DNA of 46,328 nt from JBGPIK01 sp041484845. GTDB taxonomy: Bacteria > Desulfobacterota > Binatia > UBA9968. The stretch lies in the NCBI GenBank assembly GCA_041484845.1, contig JBGPIK010000007.1, positions 1-46,328 of the forward strand. Reading direction: 5' to 3'. Shown in pieces: positions 1 through 7,553 of the stretch; within the stretch, counting starts at the first letter, position 1; every line of letters starts with the position of its first letter. The translations under genes were made by a program, and so were the position numbers. The notes beneath the pieces were generated by a model. That model made no database searches and was not told the DNA's origin. It saw nothing but the letters and a program-made list of their open reading frames with translations.

Positions 1-1
1 C

Positions 2-151
2 GGCCGTCGCGTTCGGGTTCGCATTCAAGTGCTCGCGCCGAATAACCGCCCCGTGCAGGTTACTGAGAACTTGTCCGGTTTCTGGCGTGAAACCTATCCG
101 AAAATAAAACAAGAACTGCAGCGCAAATATCCGAAGCATGATTGGCGCTGA
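2..151 (+). CDS. hrpB: ATP-dependent helicase HrpB, C-terminal end (partial)
   Basis: The frame is open from the window edge to TGA at 149-151 and gives about 49 residues. It contains the string RPVQVTENLSGFWRETYP followed by a KYPKHDWR terminus. This matches the conserved tail of HrpB-type DExH-box RNA helicases, which usually ends in a PKHxWP-like motif. The helicase core lies outside the window, so activity cannot be judged. The role of HrpB in bacteria is known only broadly as an RNA helicase-like ATPase. The gene runs convergent to the Memo-family gene, with a gap of about 67 bases. Confidence 0.85.
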   Translation, partial: GRRVRVRIQVLAPNNRPVQVTENLSGFWRETYPKIKQELQRKYPKHDWR

Positions 152-218
152 AACGGCTTTCTAAGGATCGCGGTGGGCTCCACCTATCGAAGGCTGTGGC
201 TGCCGGCCGTATTTCAAA

Positions 219-1469
219 CTAATCGAAAATCATGCTCGTGAAGGTCACGGCGGAACCGGTTTCCGGCGTGAACGCTTGGCTGTATTTTAGCGCCTTGCCG
301 CGGCTACCATCGAGAAGGTGAATGAGGGAATAAAGAGGTGAGAAACCACAAATTCTTCTCTTGTCCTGATCCTTAGCGATCTCATTAAAAAAACCCGGCG
401 CGTCCAGCGTTGCAAGGCAATTGACCAGCCGTTGATCCTCGGACTCGACCCATTTAAGGTGCTCCTCCGTCACCGGTTCACGGTCGCCAAACTGCCGCCC
501 AACGTGGGCCAAATCAACACCTGCTACGAAGCAAACTTGCCGGTTTTGCATCGCGGCCAATTCGCGTAACGCGTGCAAGAAATCTCCCACCGGAGAGTGT
601 TTCTCCGGAGGCGTTTGATTCATCACCATCGAGTGAAACGACGAGACCAGGATCGGCACGATTTGAAAAGGCTTTTCGTGCCGTCCCAAAAGTTCCGCGC
701 GCCACTGGGCGATAAATTTCAGAAAGACTACCTGAAATTCAAGCGAGTGCTCCCCTCGATGCAAATACTCGTCGGCAAAAAAATCGTCGCGGCAACGCTC
801 TTGAAGCGTTTGCACGAATTGCCGCTCCGTCTCCACGACTCCAAGGGGAGTTTCGAAGTCCTTGAGCGTCAGGATAAACGGATTCTTGCCGCTGCAATGG
901 GAAGTGCCCAGCAGGATATAGAGATCCGCCCCATCGCTTTCGGCCAGAGTTTTGTATGCCCAAGCGTAGGCCGGACCGCCCCGGTGGAAATCTATATGCG
1001 GCGCGACGATAGCTTTAGGCACCCTTCCGGCCGAGTCGAAAGCGGGCAAGCCGGGCCCTTCCGTAGAGGCGAAATAAGCCGCCAGTTGGCTCTTCAGCGC
1101 AGCCGGATCGGCGTTGTAAACACCGCCCATATGCGCGGGCGCGCGGGTCGGCAGTCGTCGGAACTCCAGGACGACCGCGTTTTGGTAATTTAAGAAACGA
1201 TCGCTCACCAGATAATAATGTTGATCGAGCATTTCGACGAAATTTTTCAAATCGTCGCTCAAGAGCATCGCGCCGAACTGCTTGGCATAAGCTTCTTGAA
1301 TATCGACAAAGGAATGCGAACCGTCGAGATGGGCAAGAATAAAATACCCCGCGAGAGAAATCCCCAGCGGCGTTGCGAAGTTCATTGGGTCTTTGAGATA
1401 AACGAGGGTTTTCCCCTGTTGCTGGACGGGGAAAGCTTCGACGGGTCTTAAGCGCGGTCGTTCCGGCAC
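219..1469 (-). CDS. Memo-family protein (AmmeMemoRadiSam system protein B-like) with extra N-terminal domain
   Basis: This is a 416-residue protein. Residues from about 150 onward match the Memo/AmmeMemoRadiSam-B family: APHIDFHRGG, GTSH, the EHSLEFQ segment and GVDLAHVG supply the conserved histidines and acids. The family is related to class III extradiol dioxygenases, but its bacterial role is poorly known. The first 140 residues are not part of the Memo fold; they resemble a small winged-helix/PqqD-like module (LDGSHSFVDIQEAYAKQFG). The start is GTG at 1469 with no clear Shine-Dalgarno, so the start is uncertain. The usual partners (AMMECR1 and a radical SAM enzyme) are not in the window. 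Confidence 0.8.
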   Translation of the reverse strand: MPERPRLRPVEAFPVQQQGKTLVYLKDPMNFATPLGISLAGYFILAHLDGSHSFVDIQEAYAKQFGAMLLSDDLKNFVEMLDQHYYLVSDRFLNYQNAVVLEFRRLPTRAPAHMGGVYNADPAALKSQLAAYFASTEGPGLPAFDSAGRVPKAIVAPHIDFHRGGPAYAWAYKTLAESDGADLYILLGTSHCSGKNPFILTLKDFETPLGVVETERQFVQTLQERCRDDFFADEYLHRGEHSLEFQVVFLKFIAQWRAELLGRHEKPFQIVPILVSSFHSMVMNQTPPEKHSPVGDFLHALRELAAMQNRQVCFVAGVDLAHVGRQFGDREPVTEEHLKWVESEDQRLVNCLATLDAPGFFNEIAKDQDKRRICGFSPLYSLIHLLDGSRGKALKYSQAFTPETGSAVTFTSMIFD

Positions 1470-1605
1470 GATGATAGCTAAAATTCCGGCGTGAAGTTTA
1501 CGGACTGAGCGAATGAATCGTTAACGCGCGTGCCGCGGCGGTTTTTGCGTAGGCAGCACGCAGAACTGCGCGACGCCGCAGATCCGTCCCAAGGTCGGAT
1601 CTAAC

Positions 1606-1905
1606 CTAATCCATTCCCAGCTTCAGCTTGGCTTCTTCGCTCATCATGCTTGGGGTCCACGGCGGATCCCAAACCAAATCGACGCTGGCATCTCCGACGC
1701 CCTCCAGGGCAAGTATTTTCTGTCGCGCATCGCTTGCGATGAATGTTCCCATGCCGCATCCCGGTGCGGTCAGGGTCATTTTCACCGCCACTTTGTCCTC
1801 ATTGACTTCGACGTCGTAGACCAGACCGAGATCGACGATATTCACCGGAATTTCCGGATCAAAACAATCGTGTAACGCCTCATATACGGCTTCTTTGGTT
1901 ACCAT
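1606..1905 (-). CDS. MIP18/DUF59 family protein, SufT-like Fe-S assembly factor
   Basis: About 99 residues with the DUF59 hallmarks DPEIPVNIVDLGLVYDV and TAPGCGMG, whose cysteine is the likely cluster or target contact. The ATG at 1905 was chosen because AAAGGAG lies seven bases upstream; the longer upstream reading starts in a poorly conserved stretch. DUF59 proteins (SufT, PaaD, MIP18) help to mature Fe-S proteins in the cytoplasm. The gene lies about 56 bases downstream of mrp on the same strand, and Mrp carries its own DUF59 domain, so the pair probably forms one Fe-S delivery operon. Confidence 0.85.
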   Translation of the reverse strand: MVTKEAVYEALHDCFDPEIPVNIVDLGLVYDVEVNEDKVAVKMTLTAPGCGMGTFIASDARQKILALEGVGDASVDLVWDPPWTPSMMSEEAKLKLGMD

Positions 1906-1961
1906 TGTGCTGGCTCCTTTGCAGCGCCGAGCGCGCACCGAACGCGGCGCCGGCGATTGAT

Positions 1962-3062
1962 TTAACTTGAAACGATCTTCAGGTCACGGGCGGGCTGGGC
2001 CCGCTCGGAAGCGATTGAAAGTTGTCCTGCCAATTTGGCGGCGATCTCGAGAAAACTTTTGCTGACTTCGGATTTCGGGTCCTGAATGAGTATAGGTATC
2101 CCCTTGTCGCCTCCCTCGCGCAGCGCGGGCGTTATCGGAATCTCGCCAAGATAGGGGATTTGAAACCTCTCTGCCGCGCGCCGAGCCCCGCCGCGTGAAA
2201 AAATTTCGTGCCTTTTCCCGCAGCCGTCGCAGATAAAATAGCTCATGTTTTCGACAAGGCCAACAATGGGAATCATCACTTTGTCAAACATATTTTTTGC
2301 GCGAATTACATCCGCCAGCGCAACATCCTGAGGCGTGGCCACCAACAGGGCTCCGCTGACCTTGAGTTGCTGTGAAAACGTGATCTGTACATCTCCGGTG
2401 CCCGGCGGCATGTCAACGACCAAATAATCAAGCTCACCCCAGTGCACGTCGGCCATCAACTGATGCAAGGCTTTCCCGAGCATCGGGCCGCGCCAGATGA
2501 CCGCCTGATCAGCCTCCAAGAAAAACCCAATCGACATCACCGGCACGCCATGAGCGACCGTGGGGCTAATTTTGTACGCGCCATTCACCTCCACCTTGTT
2601 GGGCTCGCCCTTCACTCCCATGATTATGGGTACCGAGGGACCATAAATGTCGGCATCAAGCAGCCCGGTAGCCGCGCCATGCATTTTTAGCGCGACGGCA
2701 AGATTCGCCGCGACCGTCGATTTCCCGACCCCGCCTTTTCCCGCCGCCACCAGAATTACATTCTTTACCGTCGGGAGAAGGTCCGTTTGTCCCGCGCCGG
2801 CCTTGCTGCCGCGAACCTGAGCGCCGAAACTAATTTCCACGCCGCTCACGCCTGGCATTCCCGCCAGCGCCTTCTTGCAGTCCGTCTCGATGCTTTCGCG
2901 CAATGGACAAGCCGGCGTGGTGAGCTCGACCGTGAAACTAATTTTGCCGTTGTTGACGGCGAGATCTTTAACCATCCCGAGACTGACAATATCGCGGTGC
3001 AGTTCTGGGTCTTGAACTCGCCTCAAAGCTTCGAGAACTTGCTCTTGTTTAATGGCTTCCAC
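1962..3062 (-). CDS. mrp: Mrp/NBP35-type Fe-S cluster carrier ATPase
   Basis: A P-loop ATPase of the Mrp/ApbC family that transfers Fe-S clusters to apoproteins in the cytoplasm. An N-terminal DUF59 domain (roughly residues 10-85, with DPELHRDIVSLGMV and TPACPLR) precedes the deviant Walker A GKGGVGKST at about 108-116. DMPPGTGD and a CDGC pair, the probable cluster ligand, follow. GTG at 3062 is preferred because AAAGGA lies five bases upstream. The in-frame ATG at 3068 has the purine run directly against it, and the GTG at 3083 has none, so the start remains open within seven codons. It is likely cotranscribed with the SufT-like gene downstream. Confidence 0.9.
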   Translation of the reverse strand: MEAIKQEQVLEALRRVQDPELHRDIVSLGMVKDLAVNNGKISFTVELTTPACPLRESIETDCKKALAGMPGVSGVEISFGAQVRGSKAGAGQTDLLPTVKNVILVAAGKGGVGKSTVAANLAVALKMHGAATGLLDADIYGPSVPIIMGVKGEPNKVEVNGAYKISPTVAHGVPVMSIGFFLEADQAVIWRGPMLGKALHQLMADVHWGELDYLVVDMPPGTGDVQITFSQQLKVSGALLVATPQDVALADVIRAKNMFDKVMIPIVGLVENMSYFICDGCGKRHEIFSRGGARRAAERFQIPYLGEIPITPALREGGDKGIPILIQDPKSEVSKSFLEIAAKLAGQLSIASERAQPARDLKIVSS

Positions 3063-3171
3063 AATCATCCTTTCGCTAAACACTAACTATAGACCTACAA
3101 GGTCCACGATGTCAATAAGCCACGGCGGCAATGTTCACATCGATCGGCAGTCCGTCTAACCTTGTGCAACC

Positions 3172-3200
3172 TTGTTCGGTCCTAACGGATCTGGTAAAAT
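3172..3200 (+). promoter_or_regulatory. Candidate sigma-70 promoter of the first glycine-zipper lipoprotein gene
   Basis: TTGTTC (3172-3177) and TAAAAT (3195-3200) are separated by exactly 17 bases. Predicted transcription would begin near 3207, leaving a leader of about 40 bases that contains the strong AAGGAGG Shine-Dalgarno of the gene at 3248. The -10 box fits well (5 of 6) but the -35 box only half, so this is a plausible rather than certain call. Confidence 0.45.
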
Positions 3201-3247
3201 TTAGGTGTATTGAATTTTTTTAACTCCCCGACATAGAAGGAGGCTTT

Positions 3248-3583
3248 ATGAAACACGCAGCGACATTGTCTGCTCTCGCCCTGGTATTAATTATTGCCAC
3301 CGGTTGTTCCGGCCCGTTGACCACTCGGGAAAAGGGCGCCGGCATCGGCGCGTTGGGTGGGGCTGCCGCCGGCGGTATTATCGGAGCGGCGGTAGGTCAT
3401 CCCGGGGCTGGTGCCGCGATTGGCGGGGCCCTCGGTTTGGGTGCCGGTGCATTGGTCGGCGATCAGATGCAGGGGCAAGAACAAAAGCAGAGCGAGCAAC
3501 AGCGGCAGATCGATGCCAACCAGGCTGAACTCGATCGCCAGAGAAGAGAAGTGGAGAGACTTAGGCAGCAGGGCGAATATTAG
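3248..3583 (+). CDS. Glycine-zipper lipoprotein without OmpA domain
   Basis: 111 residues with a lipoprotein signal peptide (lipobox ending IATGC, lipidated Cys about 20). A glycine-zipper segment follows (GAGIGALGGAAAGGIIG, then GHPGAGAAIGGALGLGAGAL), then a charged coiled-coil tail rich in Q, E and R. The start is firm: AAGGAGG lies five bases upstream of the ATG. It is nearly identical over its first 80 residues to the protein encoded at 3950, but stops where that protein continues into an OmpA domain. It is probably an envelope lipoprotein; the exact function is unknown. Confidence 0.88.
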   Translation: MKHAATLSALALVLIIATGCSGPLTTREKGAGIGALGGAAAGGIIGAAVGHPGAGAAIGGALGLGAGALVGDQMQGQEQKQSEQQRQIDANQAELDRQRREVERLRQQGEY

Positions 3584-3949
3584 CCGTCATCGTTCTTTCT
3601 TAATACCCGAAGCCAACGGACAAGGGATTACTTCGTTGTCTTAATTGGCCTATTCATTCATGGAGCATCTTTGCTCGCAGGACGCCCTTTACCGCCAGTA
3701 TAGCGACGGACTTGTCATCGGACGCAGCCCTGGGGCTCGGCAGCAGCGCCGCTCGGCTGTGGGCCTTCGTCAGGCGGAGTCATCGGTCTGCAGTAGGAGC
3801 GTTGAGCGCACACGTGACGACAGGCAAAAATTATCAACGAAAATAGATGCAACCAGCCAACGCAAACGTCTAATAAAAAGAGTGGATGGTTTAAGATGCT
3901 TGGAACGGGACAGAGCGGAGATTGACCCGGCCATGGGGAGGTCGCAGTA
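3584..3949 (+). other. Intergenic stretch between the two tandem lipoprotein genes
   Basis: 366 bases with no gene I can support. A 101-codon open frame runs through most of it and its stop overlaps the next start as TAATG. Its translation is Arg-rich, without a signal peptide, and resembles no family clearly. A short stretch (RQAESSV) faintly recalls DUF4398 lipoproteins that often sit beside OmpA-like genes, but the likeness is too weak to call. The junction may hold relics of the duplication that made the lipoprotein pair. Confidence 0.4.
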
Positions 3950-4663
3950 ATGAATTATCGTCAAAGTGCGTCGTTGTTCGGTAGTCTAGTGCTCGCGGCT
4001 GCTATACTTGTTTCCGCTTGCTCCGGCCCATTGACCACTCGAGAGAAGGGCGCCGGCATCGGCGCTTTGGGCGGAGCTGCGGCTGGCGGCATTATTGGCT
4101 CGGCAGTAGGTCATCCAGGCGCCGGTGCGGCGATTGGCGGCTTGCTCGGTTTAGGCGGCGGTGCATTGATTGGCGATCAGCTCCAAGGGCAGGAACAGAA
4201 GCAGTCCGAACAACAGAAATCAATCGATCAGCAGCGCGCCGAGATTGCCAAGAACCAGGCTTTGATCGAGGAGCTCAAAAAACGCAATATCGAAGCCCGT
4301 GAGACCAGCCGTGGGGTAGCGGTAAACTTACCGAGTGTTAACTTTCAATTTGACAGCGCTGATCTTACTTCGGACGGACGCGATCGCGTTAACCAGATCG
4401 CCGGCATCGTAAAGCGCGACGCGCCGAATCGGCGCATTGCAGTCGAAGGCCATGCTAGCAAAGAAAGCGCGGCCCAGGAAGATTACAATCAACGGCTCTC
4501 GGAGAGACGCGCGAATTCCGTCGCCGATGCGCTCGAACGCGACGGCATTGCCAGCGACCGAATTTCCGCCAAAGGGCTCGGAACACGCTCTCCAGTGGAG
4601 ACCAACGATACGGAAGAGGGCCGGCGTCAGAACCGAAGGGTCGAGGTCATAATCGAGAACTAG
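3950..4663 (+). CDS. OmpA-family peptidoglycan-binding lipoprotein with glycine zipper
   Basis: 237 residues. The lipobox VSAC gives a lipidated Cys near residue 24. A glycine-zipper region copies the upstream paralogue, then a coiled coil (about 85-120) leads to a C-terminal OmpA domain (about 125-235). The OmpA domain shows FQFDSADL, EGHASKE, NQRLSERRANSV and RRQNRRVEVII, the pattern that binds diaminopimelate in peptidoglycan. It probably tethers the outer membrane to the cell wall. The start ATG overlaps a TAATG; GGGGAGG lies about nine bases upstream. Its stop codon shares the palindrome CTAG with the stop of the convergent plsY. Confidence 0.92.
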   Translation: MNYRQSASLFGSLVLAAAILVSACSGPLTTREKGAGIGALGGAAAGGIIGSAVGHPGAGAAIGGLLGLGGGALIGDQLQGQEQKQSEQQKSIDQQRAEIAKNQALIEELKKRNIEARETSRGVAVNLPSVNFQFDSADLTSDGRDRVNQIAGIVKRDAPNRRIAVEGHASKESAAQEDYNQRLSERRANSVADALERDGIASDRISAKGLGTRSPVETNDTEEGRRQNRRVEVIIEN

Positions 4664-5247
4664 CGGTTAAACTTCGGTTCGGTGCCGGCAATCAAGCGCT
4701 GAATATTGCTGCGATGGCGCACCAAGATCATCAGAGCCAAGAAGGCACTGGTTCCGATGACGGCAGCCGAATAAGAGAAATACCAGAAGACTGCCGGCGC
4801 CGCGGCCGCGGCAATCATTGAACTCAGCGAGACAATACGGCTCACCAAGACAACCAGCACAAATAGCAAAACCAACACCAAACTGGCCCACGGGGCCAGA
4901 GCGAGAAAAACTCCCAGTGCCGTCGCGACGCCTTTTCCCCCTTTGAATTTTAGAAAAACCGGGAATAGGTGACCAAGAAATGCGGCTACAGCTACAAATG
5001 CCACGACGGTTGTGCTGAACCCCAGTTGCAACGCGATAAGTACCGGGAGGAATCCTTTTGCCGCATCCGCGATTAATGTATAAATCCCCTGGCGTTTTCC
5101 CACAACTCTCGCGACATTTGTCGCACCGACATTACCGCTCCCGCTTTTCCTCACATCCACCCCCGCCCAGGCGCCGAGAATAAAACCCGTGGGGATCGAG
5201 CCCATCAGGTAGGCCAGTCCAATCATCGCGGCCGCCATGACTGTCAT
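4660..5247 (-). CDS. plsY: Acyl-phosphate:glycerol-3-phosphate acyltransferase PlsY
   Basis: 195 residues with several hydrophobic segments. The family motifs are present: YLMGSIPTG near the N-terminus, KSGSGNVGATNVAR (glycerol-phosphate and phosphate binding) and FKGGKGVATALG. PlsY is an integral inner-membrane enzyme that acylates glycerol-3-phosphate from acyl-phosphate, the first step of phospholipid synthesis. The length is normal for the family. The gene converges on the OmpA lipoprotein gene; the two stop codons overlap in the four bases 4660-4663. Confidence 0.95.
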   Translation of the reverse strand: MTVMAAAMIGLAYLMGSIPTGFILGAWAGVDVRKSGSGNVGATNVARVVGKRQGIYTLIADAAKGFLPVLIALQLGFSTTVVAFVAVAAFLGHLFPVFLKFKGGKGVATALGVFLALAPWASLVLVLLFVLVVLVSRIVSLSSMIAAAAAPAVFWYFSYSAAVIGTSAFLALMILVRHRSNIQRLIAGTEPKFNR

Positions 5248-5403
5248 AAGGTTTTGCTACCAGACGTTTCGTTTAACATCACCGTCTATTTCTAATGGTC
5301 GCCGCCCCGCCACCGGCTATCGGCGGACTCTAGTCAGTCGAACCGCCTTTCCACGTTCCGCGTCCGTCTTACCATACGCTATCGTTGCCGCTCAACAATT
5401 GCC

Positions 5404-5658
5404 GGCTTAGCCCGGTTTTCTCACAGTTAGAGGAAAAACGATGACGCTGTGTCGATCGAGACGCGAGCTCGGAGGAGCGAGGCACAGAGACGAATAGTCT
5501 CAATGCCGTGTTTGGTGCTCGGTTCGCCGCTCGCGTTTTTCCTCAGGCGTTCGCTCCAGCAACGCAGTTTGCGGGCCGCTGCGAGGTAATGGCCTATTGC
5601 CTCGCTCTGGAGGGCTCGCCTCTCGATCGCGCTTATACGTGAGAAATTCGGCTTAGCC
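5404..5658. repeat. Palindromic repeat-like element with terminal inverted repeats
   Basis: The ends are an imperfect inverted pair of about 20 bases (5404-5424 and 5639-5658, both beginning GGCT.AGCC and running to TCTCAC). Nested inside are further inverted pairs: GAGGAAAAACG at 5430-5440 with CGTTTTTCCTC at 5534-5544, GAGCGAGGCA at 5475-5484 with TGCCTCGCTC at 5598-5607, and local hairpins GAGAC/GTCTC at 5487-5501 and GCGAGGTAAT/ATTGCCTCGC at 5581-5605. No credible ORF lies within. The architecture suggests a non-autonomous, MITE-like intergenic element, but copy number cannot be seen here. Confidence 0.55.
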
Positions 5659-5668
5659 TTCCGACCAC

Positions 5669-5702
5669 AAAAAAGCCCCGGGCAAAAATCGCGCCGGGGC
5701 TT
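5669..5702 (-). terminator. Rho-independent terminator of the bicupin gene
   Basis: Read on the minus strand, AAGCCCCGG and CCGGGGCTT form a perfect nine-base stem around a 12-base loop and are followed by a T run. It lies about 40 bases downstream of the bicupin stop codon. Confidence 0.88.
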
Positions 5703-5740
5703 GGTGAAATAAAATATAACGGAAAAAGCTTAATGCCGGG

Positions 5741-6835
5741 TTAAGCAGGTTTCTTGTAGAAGTCGGGATTCATCCGGCTATAAGTCCCTGATTTGGCAAG
5801 CTCCTCCTCGAACATCTTGCGGATTTTCGGGTCCTCATCGTAATACTCGATCTGGTTGCCACCTGCCTTGACGTCCTTGTCGACTTTCGTGATATCGCCG
5901 AAGCCTTCACCGAGGCTGTACTTGATCCCGCCCAACCGTGGCGGCAAATAACGCGCCGGACTCGCGCCGGTGTTAAAGTGCTGGTGCCACATCATTGCAG
6001 GCGGAGTGAAGACGCTGCCGTCTTGCCAATCATAACGTTTAGGCGGCTCGCCCTCCCTCCAGAAAAGCGAAAAACCGTGTCCTTTAATGATAATGACATT
6101 GAATCCAGGCCCGTGACGGTGGGCCTTTTTATATGTGCCGATGGGAAATTCCGAAATATGGGCGGCCATCGACCCATTGGCCATTTCCAGCATCACGTTT
6201 TTCCCCGCCGCGCCGCGCTCTTTCCATTCCTCGAGCTTGAAATTGCGCGCGTCGGCAATGAAATTCGTGTCCCAAACGCGGCCGGGGTACGCTTTTCCCT
6301 TGCCGCTGAAGTATTCGGGATCGCCGTCGAAGCGATCGACGAAGTCACGCGGTGTATTAAAAATAAAATCCGCATTGTGGAAAAGGTTGAAAACGATCGG
6401 CATGCTATTGACGGAGAAAAACCGGGCAGGCTCGTCGCCTGACCCATTGAAATGTTGATACCAGGCATTAAGGGGGAGCGCAAAAACACTTCCGTCCTGC
6501 CACTCGAAGGTCTGCTTCGCCCCTTTGTCGTTCCAGATGGTTGTTGCGCCTCTGCCCTTGAGAACGAAATTCAGATCTTCGTACAGGTGTCTCTGCGGGT
6601 TAAGTTTTTTGCCGGCTGGAATCTCGCTGACATAGGCGCCGGTTGCTCCTTCCGCCCCTTCCATATTTATGAAAGCGCCGTTTCCGCCGGTTCTATCCCA
6701 AGGTTTCAGCTCAACTTTCTTTAAATCCTGCACAAAAAACGTTTTGACGATGGGAATCCCTTCTCCTAATTCCCACTTGTCATAATAAGGGATGTTGTCC
6801 ATTACCTCGTCGACTTGAGTTGCCGGTTTGGCCAT
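5741..6835 (-). CDS. Bicupin (two-cupin-domain) protein
   Basis: 364 residues with two cupin barrels. The first (about 75-160) has QRHLYEDLNFVLKG and FEWQDGSVFALPLNAWYQHFN; the second (about 230-300) has AHRHGPGFNVIIIKGHG and YDWQDGSVFTPPAMMWHQHFN. The histidines in both suggest two metal sites. Related proteins are annotated only as cupins or, doubtfully, as ethanolamine ammonia-lyase activators; the aromatic-rich barrels would also fit a dioxygenase-like enzyme. The substrate cannot be told. The start is firm: GGAGGA lies six bases before the ATG. The gene stands alone and has its own terminator. Confidence 0.85.
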   Translation of the reverse strand: MAKPATQVDEVMDNIPYYDKWELGEGIPIVKTFFVQDLKKVELKPWDRTGGNGAFINMEGAEGATGAYVSEIPAGKKLNPQRHLYEDLNFVLKGRGATTIWNDKGAKQTFEWQDGSVFALPLNAWYQHFNGSGDEPARFFSVNSMPIVFNLFHNADFIFNTPRDFVDRFDGDPEYFSGKGKAYPGRVWDTNFIADARNFKLEEWKERGAAGKNVMLEMANGSMAAHISEFPIGTYKKAHRHGPGFNVIIIKGHGFSLFWREGEPPKRYDWQDGSVFTPPAMMWHQHFNTGASPARYLPPRLGGIKYSLGEGFGDITKVDKDVKAGGNQIEYYDEDPKIRKMFEEELAKSGTYSRMNPDFYKKPA

Positions 6836-7052
6836 ATTCTTCCTCCAAATAAAGCTATTTTTGCCTCATACCGTACAAGGCCCCCAAAAGCAAGGCGGCC
6901 TTGAATCCAGTATAGGAGTTTTACGGCCTTTTAGAAAGGCGCGCTTCAGGTCAAACATCCGGTGGTCCCACTGCCACGATTATTTTCCCCTGCTCGCTGT
7001 GTCTCTGCAAAGTTGGCGGCAACTCCTGATCGCTTACGCTTGCGCGCCGAGA

Positions 7053-7081
7053 TTGACAATGATCGCGAAACTCTACTAAAT
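7053..7081 (+). promoter_or_regulatory. Candidate sigma-70 promoter of the decarboxylase operon
   Basis: A perfect TTGACA (7053-7058) is followed after 17 bases by CTAAAT (7076-7081). The start would fall near 7088, about 50 bases before the TTG start of the biotin carrier gene. The -10 match is modest. Confidence 0.45.
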
Positions 7082-7139
7082 GGGCGGTAATTATCGTGCC
7101 GGAACCCGGCACGCATCCGTTAAGAAAAGGAGAAATACT

Positions 7140-7355
7140 TTGGCAACAATCGTAGAAGCGCCTATGGTGGGTAAAATTCTGAAAATCGAAAAACAAGTCG
7201 GCGAGCATGTCGACGAAGACGAAGTAGTTTTGGTCATGGAAGCAATGAAAATGGAGATACCCATTGTCGCGCCGGTTTCCGGAATCGTAAAAGAACTGAA
7301 AGTCTCGGCCGGCCAAGCCGTCGAGGCTGAGCAAGCACTCGCCGTGATCGAATAG
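7140..7355 (+). CDS. Biotin carrier protein of Na+-translocating acyl-CoA decarboxylase
   Basis: A minimal 71-residue biotinyl/lipoyl domain with the biotinylation motif VMEAMKMEIPI (Lys near residue 37) and the flanking glycines of the family. The TTG at 7140 was chosen because AAAGGAG lies eight bases upstream and translation then begins at the fold itself; the longer frame upstream is not conserved-looking. The domain carries the carboxyl group between the carboxyltransferase and the membrane decarboxylase. It lacks the usual Pro/Ala-rich hinge of longer gamma subunits. It is first in a four-gene operon with the genes at 7398, 7554 and 8708. Confidence 0.9.
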   Translation: MATIVEAPMVGKILKIEKQVGEHVDEDEVVLVMEAMKMEIPIVAPVSGIVKELKVSAGQAVEAEQALAVIE

Positions 7356-7397
7356 ACTCACTCGATAATTTCGACCCTCGATTTACAAGGAGATCCC

Positions 7398-7544
7398 ATG
7401 GACACCTGGACGTTCGGCTGGACAGTGGCGCTGCTCGGCATGGGGGGAACGATGCTGGTTTTGTGGTGCCTAAGTTTGGTCGTCCTATTGCTTAAAAAGC
7501 TCTTCCCCTACACACCTGAGAATTCGGCGTCTCAGAAAGGTTAA
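7398..7544 (+). CDS. Small membrane subunit, OadG/MmdD-like
   Basis: A 48-residue protein with one transmembrane helix (roughly residues 8-33: GWTVALLGMGGTMLVLWCL and on) and a short polar tail beginning KKLFPYTPEN. AAGGAG lies five bases before the ATG. Size, topology and position between the biotin carrier and the beta subunit match the small gamma/delta anchor subunit of sodium-pumping decarboxylases (OadG, MmdD), which holds the carboxyltransferase on the membrane subunit. Confidence 0.82.
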   Translation: MDTWTFGWTVALLGMGGTMLVLWCLSLVVLLLKKLFPYTPENSASQKG

Positions 7545-7553
7545 TCGACGCCC

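Noticed and set aside
573..1193. 206-codon rightward open frame opposite the Memo-family gene
   Set aside because: Arg/His-rich composition typical of an antisense shadow, no start signal, and the minus-strand gene is well supported.
3645..3950. Decayed DUF4398-type lipoprotein gene
   Set aside because: Only short fragments such as RQAESSV resemble the family; no signal peptide, no lipobox and no consistent frame.
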